NCBI GenBank assembly: GCA_035578905.1
Contig: JAQJVL010000046.1
Span: 2,407,730-2,471,729, forward strand
Length of the DNA stretch: 64,000 nucleotides
From: Stictocephala bisonia
Taxonomy: Eukaryota; Arthropoda; Insecta; Hemiptera; Membracidae
Direction of reading: 5' to 3'
Below, in pieces: positions 45,610 to 55,829 of the stretch. The notes below the pieces were generated by a model. The model saw only the letters and a program-made list of their open reading frames with translations. It was not told where the DNA came from and did no database searches. Position 1 is the first letter of the stretch. Each line of letters starts with the position of its first letter. The position numbers and the translations under genes are program-made.

Positions 45610-45698
45610 AAAGTCAAATTCCGAGGCCGGAGACCAAGTTTTAACGAGCGCAACGAGTGACGGGATTGGCACGCGAAGCGTGCAGGGGTTTCCCCTAG
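45610..45698 (+). mobile_element. Helitron 3' end
   Basis: It contains CCGAGGCCGGAGACCAAG, GAGCGCAACGAGTGACGGG, the hairpin GCACGCGAAGCGTGC, eleven bases, and CTAG|T. It matches the minus-strand 3' end of the Helitron at 37116 (GGTTGGCACGC, GCGTGCAGG, CCCTAG). Confidence 0.75.
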
Positions 45699-46499
45699 TA
45701 ATAATTCTGATTAGTATTAAATATCTGTTTCTCTATGTTATTGTTAGTTTTGTGTTTTGCAGCGTTTTAATTATATCTTGGCAAATACGTGTGCAACATT
45801 TTCTATTCACTTTTCACTATTTCTCTCATATATGGCAATATATTCTATTGTAATTTGTTCAGTTGAATTCATGTTTTATGTAATATCTTTATCTCCATTC
45901 ATTCATTATTTTAAAAATAAGTTCTCTACTGTAATTGTATGTGAGTAATTAATTCAGTTATTCCAGTTAATTGATGGGTTTTAAAATTGTTCAACAAGTT
46001 AAGTCAGAGTGAAATGTTGTATATCACTTAATTATAACCCTTGAATTACTACCGTAATTATCTAGCAACATTTATAAATCATCCCATAAAATAAATTAAA
46101 TGTTCTAATAAATTAGATAATAATATTGATATAGTAAAATAAAAGTACAACTGTCATAAATTAAACATGAGTGACAGTGATTTTCATACCGTAGCATGGA
46201 ATGTTTCAAGGGAAATAATTGAATAAAGGGAGGAACATATGAGAGGATTTAGCTAATATTTCTCGGAATATCTCGAGTATAAAGTCGATTAGTGGAGGCA
46301 ATCGACAAAACTAAAATTCATACATATCTTAACGTTTGTTATGCATAGCTCGATGTTAAAATTATTGTGTAAAACACTGTACTAGATTTATAGATAGTTG
46401 GCATTTTTAAATAAAAAAGGAAATGAACAATTTCTGAGGCTAAAGTTGCCAATATGCATGATATAACCAATTAATTAATGTAAAAACGTTGTCCTTGAT
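45699..46499. other. Intron sequence, AT-rich
   Basis: Nothing recognised. Confidence 0.4.
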
Positions 46500-46745
46500 T
46501 AATTAATTGAGATTTTGTCCGAGCCAGGTGTAGAGGTCCTCTCCCGGACCACTGGTAATATCAAGCGGCTCCTGCCGAGTAACAGGCCACCGTCATGATA
46601 AACATCGTCCACCACTGGCGGCACCTGAGAGTTGAGAACAGCTGCCAGTTGTATCACCACAAAGACAAAGTGGGAATGAACGACTGAGCTTTCTTTTTTT
46701 TTTTTTTTTTTTTTTTTGAGAGTATTTGCGTCATACAAGCACAAT
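46500..46745 (-). other. GC-richer block next to a poly-T run, unidentified
   Basis: The minus strand is open through HFVFVVIQLAAVLNSQVPP, VVDDVYHDGGLLLGR and SRLILPVVRERTSTPGSDK, ending at TAA near 46502. A T-run of about 23 at 46695-46717 would be the A-tail of a minus-strand retroposon lying on its upper side (46718-46815). Neither part is recognisable. It is not part of the phosphatase reading frame as I assemble it. Confidence 0.3.
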
Positions 46746-46815
46746 AACTCCCAACTGGAAACCGTCCTTTCCCCGCCGCCCGTCCCAAAATTTTGTTTAG
46801 CACTGCCGAGAACCA

Positions 46816-47444
46816 AATTATTATTATTTTTTTTAGTAATTAAATTTTTATTTAAAAAAATAAGAGCAGTGCATTTGGGTATCTCAAATATTTATTTTGA
46901 AGTGTAGTGTTACAATATTAGTTTCTTAATTGTTTATGTTCGAAAATCCACGAGTTCCATTAGATTACTACTTCTCGAGTTTAACTCTTCGTGGCAATAA
47001 ATTGGTATAAATAGTCATTATATAGCACAACACGTATGGTGTATAAACAGATGAAAAATGTTAAATATCAAAACAAATTAAAAGAAAAACAAATAAATTA
47101 GAACACGATTGTAGCTATAGTGCATTAAGTATCAAAATAAATTAAAAATAACATGAAAATTAAGAGAAAAACAAATAAATAAGAACACGATTGTAGCTAT
47201 ATGTATTTGTACATACCTAGTAAACTATACATTTAACTAAATAGAAATTAATCTCAAACTAAGCCGAAAAAAAGGATGCCATAAAATGTATAAAGACCGA
47301 AAAATTATTTAAATTACTCTATGAGTAAAAAGCTAAATTAGAGCACACACTCTAATATATCTTAGAGACTACAGAAGTAAGAAGACGTCAGTCAACGTAT
47401 GACAGTAACATAGGCTTACACTCTGTAAAAATAAGTTGTGTGAG
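46816..47444. other. Intron sequence with a ~115-bp duplicated tract
   Basis: 46995-47120 and 47125-47215 both contain AAAAACAAATAAAT(T)AG followed by AACACGATTGTAGCTATA. Otherwise nothing is seen. Confidence 0.5.
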
Positions 47445-48880
47445 ACAAAGAGCAATTACTTATATTCTAGAAGGACACGCCGTACCACACTTCCTCAATA
47501 TATGTACCGCGAGGTTTGCGTCACGAATACATGAATCATACTTTGCTAGCAATTACGTATATTCTAGAAGGACACGCCGTACCACACTTCCTCAATATAT
47601 ACCGCGAGGTTTGCATCACGAATACATGAATCATACATAGCTAGCAATTACGTATATTCTAGAAGGACAAGCCGTACCACACTTCCTCAATATATACCGC
47701 GAGGTTTGCGTCACGAATACATGAATCATACTTTGCTAGCAATTACGTATATTCTAGAAGGACACGCCGTACCACACTTCCTCAATATATACCGCGAGGT
47801 TTGCATCACGAATACATGAATCATACATAGCTAGCAATTACGTATATTCTAGAAGGACACGCCGTACCACACTTCCTCAATATATACCGCGAGGTTTGCG
47901 TCACGAATACATGAATCATACTTTGCTAGCAATTACGTATATTCTAGAAGGACACGCCGTACCACACTTCCTCAATATATACCGCGAGGTTTGCGTCACA
48001 AACACATGAATCATACTTAGCTAGCAATTACGTATATTCTAGAAGGACACGCTGTACCACACTTCCTCAATATATACCGCGAGGTTTGCGTCACGAATAC
48101 ATGAATCATACTTAGCTAGTAATTACGTATATTCTAGAAGAACAAGCCGTACCACACTTCCTCAATATATACCGCGAGGTTTGCGTCACGAATATATGAA
48201 TCATACTTAGCTAGGAATTACGTATATTCTAGAAGGACACGCCGTACCACACTTCCTCAATATATACCGCGAGGTTTGCGTCACGAATATATGAATCATA
48301 CTTAGCTAGGAATTACGTATATTCTAGAAGGACACGCCGTACCACACTTCCTCAATATATACCGCGAGGTTTGCGTCACGAATACATGAATCATACTTAG
48401 CTAGCAATTACGTATATTCTAGAATTACACGCTGTACCACACTTCCTCAATATATACCGCGAGGTTTGCGTCACAAACACATGAATAATACTCAGTTAGC
48501 AATTACGTATATTCTAGAAGAACAAGCCGTAACACACTTCCTCAATATATACCGCGAGGTTTGCGTCACGAATACATGAATCATACTTAGCTAGCAATTA
48601 CGTATATTCTAGAATTACACGCCGTACCACACTTCCTCAATATATACCGCGAGGTTTGCGTCACAAACACATGAATCATACTCAGTTAGCAATTACGTAT
48701 ATTCTAGAAGGACACGCCGTACCACACTTCCTCAATATATACCGCGAGGTTTGCGTCACGAATACATGAATCATACTTAGCTAGGAATTACGTATATTCT
48801 AGAAGTACACGCCATACCACACTTCCTCAATATATACCGCAAGGATTGCGTCACAAACACATGAATCATACTCAGTTAGC
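47445..48880. repeat. 95-bp satellite, about 15 units
   Basis: The unit includes CTAGCAATTACGTATATTCT, AGAAGGACACGCCGTACCAC and ACTTCCTCAATATATACCGC, then GAGGTTTGCGTCACGAATAC and ATGAATCATACTTAG. CTAGC landmarks fall at 47546, 47641 and 47736. Groups of units share variants (AATTACACG, CACAAACACATG), indicating block duplication. Intronic. Confidence 0.95.
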
Positions 48881-48959
48881 ACACAGACCTTTATCACAGA
48901 TCAAGGCACAATGCTAGAAATATCAGAAGTACTACACTCAGGAATAGTTCAGGCAGGAT

Positions 48960-49910
48960 ACATTTTGGAATTGCCATTTGAGAGGATAGATAGGTAGAGG
49001 ATACAAGATAGAGAGAATAGAGAGATATAGGATACAAGATAAAGAGGATACAAGATAGAGAGGATAAAGAGATAGAGGATAAAGATAGAGAGAATAGAGA
49101 GATAAAGGATACAAGATAGGGAGGATAGAGATATAGAGGATACAAGATAGAGAGGATAAAGAGATAGAGGATACAAGATAGAGAGAATAGAGAGATAGAG
49201 GATACAAGATAGGAGGATAGAGATATAGAGGATACAAGATAGAGAAGATAGATAGATAGAGGATACAAGATAGAGAGGATAGAGATATAGGGGATAAAAG
49301 ATAAAGAGGATACAAGATAGAGAGGATAAAGCGATAGAGGAATCAAGATAGAGATAATAGAGAGATAGAGGATACAAGATAGGGAGGATAGAGATATAGA
49401 GGATACAAGATAGAGAGGATAGATAGATAGAGGATACAAGATAGAGAGGATAGAGATATAGAGGATAAAAGATAAAGAGGATACAAGATAGAGAGGATAA
49501 AGAGATAGAGGATACAAGATAGAGAGATAGAGGATACAAGATAGGGAGGATAGAGATATAGAGGATACATGATAGAGAGGATAGATAGAGGATACAAGAT
49601 AGAGAGGATAGAGATATAGAGGATAAAAGATAAAGAGGATACAAGATAGAGAGGATAATGAGATAGAGGATACAAGATAGAGAGAATAGAGAGATAGAGG
49701 ATACAAGATAGAGAGAATAGAGAGATAGAGGATACAAGATAGGGAGGATAGAGATATAGAGGATACATGATAGAGAGGATAGATAGAGGATACAAGATAG
49801 AGAGGATAGAGATATAGAGGATAAAAGATAAAGAGGATACAAGATAGAGAGGATAATGAGATAGAGGATACAAGATAGAGAGAATAGAGGATACAATATA
49901 AAGGATAGAT
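48960..49910. repeat. Purine-strand tandem array, ~950 bp
   Basis: The plus strand is almost wholly A/G with scattered T and C (GATAGAGAGGATAGAGATAT, AGAGGATACAAGATAG and variants). Subunits of 17-18 bp group into larger blocks, for example a segment of about 190 bp repeated at about 49395-49560 and 49740-49870. All minus-strand frames stay open (ILYPLSLYPLYLVSS) up to 335 codons as an artefact. Confidence 0.93.
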
Positions 49911-49986
49911 AGTTGTAGAAATACCATGTTGTGGAAAAATGTCCGCGATGACTCAAGGAACAATAACGTCGGTTCCCCCTGACGGA

Positions 49987-50200
49987 AAAATAACTTAGGG
50001 AGTGAAAAATAACTTAGGGAGTGAAAAATAACTTAGGGAGTGAAAAATAACTTAGGGAGTGAAAAATAACTTAGGGAGTGAAAAATAACTTAGGGAGTGA
50101 AAAATAACTTAGGGAGTGAAAAATAACTTAGGGAGTGAAAAATAACTTAGGGAGTGAAAAATAACTTAGGGAGTGAAAAATAACTTAGGGAGTGAAAAAT
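49987..50200. repeat. 19-bp perfect tandem repeat, 11 units
   Basis: AATAACTTAGGGAGTGAAA is repeated without any visible mismatch, so this is a very recent or actively homogenised expansion. Confidence 0.97.
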
Positions 50201-50239
50201 CGAAATATAACATTTTCCTAATTAATGTTGTACTTTTAT

Positions 50240-51807
50240 CACTATAGTAGAGTCGCTAAGCACAAAAAAGTTTCACATCTGGCAACCAATGCGCCATTTT
50301 GAACTAAGGTAGTAGATGATTGGACGAGTCGAAAAAGCCTTGGACACAAATTGTTCTGCCTCTGCGTCGGGTTTTATGACGTCATCAATTTGACTGCCAA
50401 AAGTTTGTGACATGCTTGTACGTTTCCCTGCAAAACTTTCTTTTGTAATTTTATATTTACCTACAGTTTTAGTGATTATTATACAAGAGAAAACACGCTT
50501 TCAAACGGTATGTATAACATTATTGTTTACTTTATTTATATGGGAAATATTTATTGATTTAATTAAACAATTGTTTTTTATTTTGATTTCTTTGATACAT
50601 TTTCCTAAATACCTTGAAATCCGCTATCTTTAGGTGAAAATATGTCCTATACATATTTGTTTGCCAGATAATTACCTTTCTAATGGTATACATATTCTGT
50701 ACTTCATCACGAATAGCTGGTGAATATATGCCAAACAAAGTAGCCTTGCATAGTAAAGCTATTGTGGAAATTATATAATTTTTTATAGCTTTGAGAAAAA
50801 AATATAGTGACTTTATCAATATTGAAATATTAAATCTAATTATTGTAATTTGTCCTATTTATGAATAAATTTTGACTTTTAAAGGATTATACAAGTTTTG
50901 TTTTTGTTTAAAAAAGAACACTAAAGGCATATTAATAGGATAGGTTTTCTTTTAACTATTCAATAAGAAAAATAGAAAGAAAATAATATTCAGTAAGGTA
51001 ATATTCCAATTTAATACATTAATTCTATAGTAGTCTATACATTGCCAAATACATATAGTTAAATATTGTACAGTTTTCCATAGAAACATTTAAATCTCTT
51101 TAAGCGGGATATGTGAAATGGAAAAAAATTGATTTATACAAAAATAATCATAACAATTCTTGCATAATACTTATTATAAAAGTAATAATAAAGATGAGAA
51201 ACTAGTGCACGACGTACAAGTACGAAGAGGGGCCAAAACAGGCAGACCATTGCCTCACAAAAATAAAAATCAAACTCACACCTAAGATAATACACCAGAA
51301 GAAAACACACATATAGAAATTTGACACCAAATAAATTAAACAATCAATCATAACATAAGAATTGAATAAAGAACAAACAAGAAATCGGGGTTCAATCAGA
51401 AAGAAAACCATTGAGAAAGCCACTATGCAGCAGAAGGCGTACATAGTGGCTTTCTCAATCATGGTAAAAATCAACAAATATTCCCCATATAAATAAAGTA
51501 AACAGTAATGTTATATATACCATTTGAAATCGTGTTTTCTCTTGAAAAATAATCACTAATAATATAGGTAAATATAAAATTATAAAAGAGAGTTATGCAG
51601 GGAAACGTACAAGCATGTCACAAACTTTTGACAGCCATCTTGATGACGTCATAAAACCCGACGAAATGGCAGAAAAATGTGTGTCCCGCCCGGGCTTTTT
51701 CGACTCGTCAATCGTGTACTATCCCAGTTCAAAAGGGCGCATGGTTGCCAGATGTGAAATATTTTGCCTGCCATTAATTTGTGCCTATCGACCCCGCTAC
51801 TATAACT
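50240..51807. mobile_element. Foldback element with ~330-bp arms
   Basis: About 50240-50560 and 51475-51807 are inverted copies. They share CTATAGTAG at the outer edge, CACATCTGGCAACCA, GGACGAGTCGAAAAAGCC, TTTATGACGTCATCAA, AGTTTGTGACATGCTTGTAC and GAAAACACG. The interior of about 0.9 kb encodes no transposase. The arms are diverged, so it is old. Confidence 0.88.
51411..51458. repeat. Perfect 17-bp hairpin inside the foldback element
   Basis: TTGAGAAAGCCACTATG and its exact reverse complement are separated by 14 bases. It lies near the inner edge of the right arm. No function can be assigned. Confidence 0.85.
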
Positions 51808-52681
51808 TGATAAATTTTAATCGTAGAAGGAAGATTCAAATTAACAAAGATTCCTAATTAAATTTTACATCAGATAGAATGAGTTAAAAATGCTCAAATT
51901 AACTAGTAATGTGGTTATTTATTAATTAATAACTAAAAATTTAGGGAAAGTGACTTTATCTCTATTTTTTAACCTTTTGATTATTCAATATTCAAATATT
52001 TTTAACGAACTTCATATTTGATAAAAGAAAAAAAAAAGATGTGTAAAAGCAGCAAAAAAATTTGAAGCAAATAGTCTGATTATTACATAAGTTAAGCAAA
52101 AAGATAAATAATTTGAATATTTAAATGTTTTAAAAAAATAACTTTTTGTTACATTTATATAAGGGCTCAAAGTACCAGGCGGTTGGGCGCCGTAATTCCT
52201 AGGAATTGCCGTAAGCTCACCGAGCCCGTTCCTTACCAATATTCGGTTCTCAAGTGATATCTTCCAAATCCTCACAAAGCTGATTCAACAACAGTGAACT
52301 AGCCGCCCGAGAATTGGACCAGGAACTCAAGCTCTGGACGTTCCACTCACGACTTCATTTTTAATAAAATATAAAAACAATCAAATATCTTCCTTATGAA
52401 TGTATTACTTTGTCCAAACACTATTTTTAGCTAAGTTTGACTCCTCAAAAACGCAAAATGGGTTTCTATTTCAACGATTCCATTCGTAATAATAATCATA
52501 TAGTAACAATTGAAGTGTTCGTTTTTTGCAAAAAATTAGTGTTTTCATTTATTTTTCACCGTTAAATATGATTTATTTTAATATTTTAAATAAAACAATT
52601 CGTAATATCAACTAATGGTCCACTAGATTGTACTTTTAATAATTTTAAAAGGTTCGTCATAACTAATTACGACGAATTAGT
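51808..52681. other. Intron sequence, nothing recognised
   Basis: AT-rich apart from 52165-52345, which is more GC-rich and contains no identifiable element. Confidence 0.4.
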
Positions 52682-53526
52682 GGGTGAGCCGGTGGCCGAG
52701 CCTGTGGCCGAGCCAGTAGACGAGCCGGTGGCCGAGCCGGTAGACAAGCCGGTGGTCGAGCCTGTGGCCGAGCCGGTGGACGATCAGGTGGCCGAGTCGG
52801 TAGACGAGCCGGTGGCCAAGCCGGTAGACGAGCCGGTGGTCGAGCCTGTGGCCGAGCCGGTGGACGAGCCGGTAGACGAGCCGGTGGCCGAGCCGGTGGC
52901 CGAGCCGGTGGCCGAGCCGGTGGCCGAGCCGGTAGACGAGCCGGTGGCCGAGCCGGTAGACGAGTCGGTGGCCGAGCTGGTAGACGAGCCGGCGGCCGAG
53001 CCGGTGGCAGAGCCTATGGCCGAGCTGGTAGACGAGCCGGTGGTCGAGTCTGTGGCCGAGCCGGTGGCCGAGCCTACGGCCGAGCCTGCGGCCGAGCCTG
53101 TGGCCGATCCAGTGGCCGAGTCTGTGGCCGAGCCGGTAGACGAGCCGGTGGCCGAGCCGGTAGACGAGCCGGTAGACGAGCCGATAGACGAGCCGGTTGC
53201 CAAGCCGGTAGTCGAGCCATTGGCCCTGCCGGTGGCCGATCCGGTGCCCGAGCCGGTGGCCCAGCCGGTGGCCGAGCCGGTGGCCCAGCCGGTGGCCGAG
53301 CCGTTGGCCGAGCGGTCAAAGGCGTCATGACTTTGTGCTTGGGTTAGAGATAGCGTTGGTTCGAATCCGGCCTAGACTGGAAGACTTATCAGTAATATTC
53401 ACCTTGTACTGTACTGGTTCGCCCTTTACTCTGTCTAAATAAGTTCCTCGCACAGATCAATAGTCTATGAAGAATGGGCAGAGTATGGTAAAGAAGGAGG
53501 TAGTCCTCTCCTTAAAAAAAAAAAAA
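52682..53526 (+). mobile_element. tRNA-derived SINE with its head expanded into a 12-bp array
   Basis: From 53312 onward it matches the SINE at 9224-9462 (AAGGCGTCATGACTTTG, the B-box GGTTCGAATCC, AATATTCACCTTGTACTG, CTCTCCTT plus A-tail). The first bases GGGTGAGCCGGTGGCCGAG match the SINE 5' end. Between them the A-box region has been amplified by about 610 bp. The total is 845 bp against 239 for the normal copy. It lies in a phosphatase intron. Confidence 0.93.
52688..53312 (+). repeat. 12-bp repeat derived from the SINE A-box, about 52 units
   Basis: Units are GAGCCGGTGGCC and GAGCCGGTAGAC with variants. TGGCCGAGCCGG, created at each junction of GGCC units, fits the Pol III A-box consensus TRGCNNAGYNGG. 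The plus frame reads EPVAEPVDEPV for 216 codons and the minus frame reads ATGSSTGS; both follow from the 12-bp period and are not genes. Confidence 0.93.
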
Positions 53527-53534
53527 TAAAATAA

Positions 53535-53585
53535 AATATATATATATATGTGTGTGTGTGTGTATGTGTTTGTGTGTGTATATAA
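53535..53585. repeat. TA/TG microsatellite
   Basis: ATATATATATGTGTGTGTGT and similar sequence directly after the SINE A-tail, a usual place for microsatellite growth. Confidence 0.85.
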
Positions 53586-54065
53586 TAAACACACCACTTA
53601 GCCCACTGACGATTTTGGTGGTTTAAAGCCCAGCTTCATAAGGTAACATTTCTCAGTTCGATCCCAATCAGAGTCGTATCATATTTTGAAAAGGATCAGC
53701 TGATGATAACCACCGGCTGTTCATTTGTAATTTTGCTATTAATTAATGACACTTTCTAATGAATGGTCGGCCTTATTTATGAAAAGAAAACTACATTCCC
53801 TCATCTACATTAATCATGTTCATTCGAAATCCATGTTCATCTATATCTTGACAATCGGCGTTTCAAGAATAAATATCAATAAAAAAATAAGATTGCATGG
53901 CTACTATAGGGCTGTCGCCCTCCCAACGAAAGTTGAGTACACAGTTGGCTCCCTTGACAGTTTGAGCCACATTTAATTCTTACAAAAGACATTTATGCTA
54001 AAAAAAGTATAAATTATGAGTTAAAATCTGACATATTAGTTGCCTCTCCTTCATTGACTGCTCAC
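53586..54065. other. Intron sequence, nothing recognised
   Basis: No repeat copy or gene seen. Confidence 0.4.
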
Positions 54066-54166
54066 CTTTAAATCTTCCTTGCTGAAGAGAGCGCACCAAG
54101 GTGACACAGTAAACGGATCCCACGCGTATTGGTAGCGGCAGCCATCGTAAATGATTTTGATGGTGG
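54066..54166 (-). CDS. MINPP1: MINPP-like gene, exon with CRYQYAW...SPWCALFS
   Basis: It encodes TIKIIYDGCRYQYAWD, then PFTVSPWCALFSKEDLK. The C-R-x-x-x-A-W and SPWCALFs patterns are highly characteristic of MINPP. The acceptor is ACTTTTTCAG (54168-54167) and the donor is AAG|GTGAGC, both strong. The first two bases complete a codon begun by the upstream exon's final T (TCC, Ser). The exon ends in phase 0. A 7.5-kb upstream intron holds the LINE at 55722-60986. Confidence 0.9.
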
Positions 54167-54292
54167 CTGAAAAAGTGTATATAAACTAATTTAACAAATA
54201 ATTTCATCCATAAAAAATATACGGCACTTTTAACGTAGGATAAGGAGTTCTAACTTTATTGAGGTCCATAATTACTATAAATAAACCAAATT

Positions 54293-54500
54293 GTACAGGG
54301 TATTTCTTTTTAACACAATCCTATTTACAAGTACAGATAATGGAGGTTTAAGATCATTTCAAGTTTATAGGTTGGTAGCCCTGGTTCTTCTTCTTCCTTT
54401 GCTATCAGCTTATTTACAATGTTGCATTGTTGTTCAATTTATTTGGGTTTCGTGCAATGTCATTAAGTTGAGGTTAGAAACATGGTTTTGAGCAAAACTT
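54293..54500 (+). repeat. Dispersed repeat, copy B
   Basis: Inverted counterpart of 1-226: it starts ACAGGGTATTTCTTTTTAAC and contains CCTGGTTCTTCTTCTTCC and GGGTTTCGTGCAATGTCATT. A second fragment of its terminus (GGGTTGCGTTTTAAAAGAAA, then CACC) occurs at 54671-54695. Confidence 0.7.
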
Positions 54501-55711
54501 TGAAAAATGTGTCCAGATTTTTTTACTAAAGGGGCAGAACTTTTTATACATGTTAATGGTGGTTTATTTAAACATCATACCTAAACAAAAATGCCATTAA
54601 AATCATGTAAATAGTAGTAATAAATTTTAATAGTAATAAAATGTGTTAAAAATATATGTTTTGTTTGTCATGGGTTGCGTTTTAAAAGAAACACCTCAAG
54701 ACATTTCGCAACCAACCTGACATATCTGTCGGCCATAAAGATTAATTTTAAAACACAACTCTGACTAAAAGTAATATAATATGGATAGCTTTAACTAAAT
54801 GATACTCCTCATTATAAAACAATCAATTAACTCCCAAAAAAGTTTAAAAAAAGGGCTTGTAAAGTGTACTATTGTGCATGATGATTGCACCAGTATTTTT
54901 GTATTGTATTTTATTTTAATTGATAACTCGACTTTTAAAGTAAATAGTCCTAACCTAACCTTACTTAACCCAAATTAACCTAACATAACCTATTCTAACC
55001 ATTATGTCAACACATTTTTCAGGATACGTACTTTGTGATTTTTTAGTGAAAATCAATTAATTTTTTAGGGAGACAAAACCAGTGTCCACCCCTTTAAGGA
55101 CCTTAATGCAAGGAGAAATTAAATGCTTTAATTTTGTCAAGAACAAAAACAAATTTCGTTAAGAAGAGAGGATTACAACATGACCAAGTAATTTTAATAA
55201 CAATATATTCCTGTCAGTCTGTGGGTCTGCTGCTAGACGCTTAAGCTATCTGGAGACAGTCACGTTGACAATGCGAGTGTCACCTATCCAGAGTAATTTA
55301 CTTAATGCTGATATTAGAATCTCTCATAACCAGAGCATTCCTAGAAAGGCTTATTTTACCTTCTTTAACAGTATTATGTCTTATCTTATTTTGTCATGTT
55401 GAAATGATTGTGGACATAACCGAATCAAATAAAACTTACGTAACTTCCATACTTTAGGTAACTTTCCTAAAGTATGGAAATTTTATGCATCCGAGATTGA
55501 AGGTTATTTACTAAGAAATTAAGAGGCCTATGAAACATTTAATCACATCTTTGATTTCCTAGTTTTATTGTACGTTATGAAATATTCATTTTTATATTTT
55601 ATTAAGAGTTTTAATGATTGTTGCTTGATTGGAACAAAATTAATTTATTTTTAACTATTTTTCACTGTGCATCAACTTTAGACATTTATAAATAAAATAT
55701 CCCTTAATATT
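54501..55711. other. Intron sequence, hairpin at 55445-55479
   Basis: AT-rich, with a CCTAACC-rich tract at about 54950-55000. TTCCATACTTTAGG and its exact reverse complement (14 bp, 7-base loop) lie at 55445-55479. No gene seen. Confidence 0.5.
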
Positions 55712-55829
55712 TTGATACGGGTTTTTTTTTTTTTTTTTTTTTTTTTTAACTGAGGGCCAGGATTGTGCGTATGCATCCTGGTAGTTGCCTCTCAGCCTGT
55801 TGGCTTATTGTGCACCCTCTTTCACAGGT

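Noticed and set aside
46500..46816. Extra phosphatase exon
   Set aside because: No family motif and not needed by phase; exons on both sides already join without it.
47445..48880. CRISPR-like regular repeats
   Set aside because: Units are contiguous 95-mers without unique spacers, in a eukaryotic intron.
48894..49963. Minus-strand frames up to 335 codons rich in Leu, Ser, Tyr and Ile
   Set aside because: Translation of a purine-rich tandem array; all minus-strand frames are open.
52680..53330. 216-codon EPVAEPVDEPV protein
   Set aside because: It is the translated 12-bp expansion of a SINE head and runs into the SINE body.
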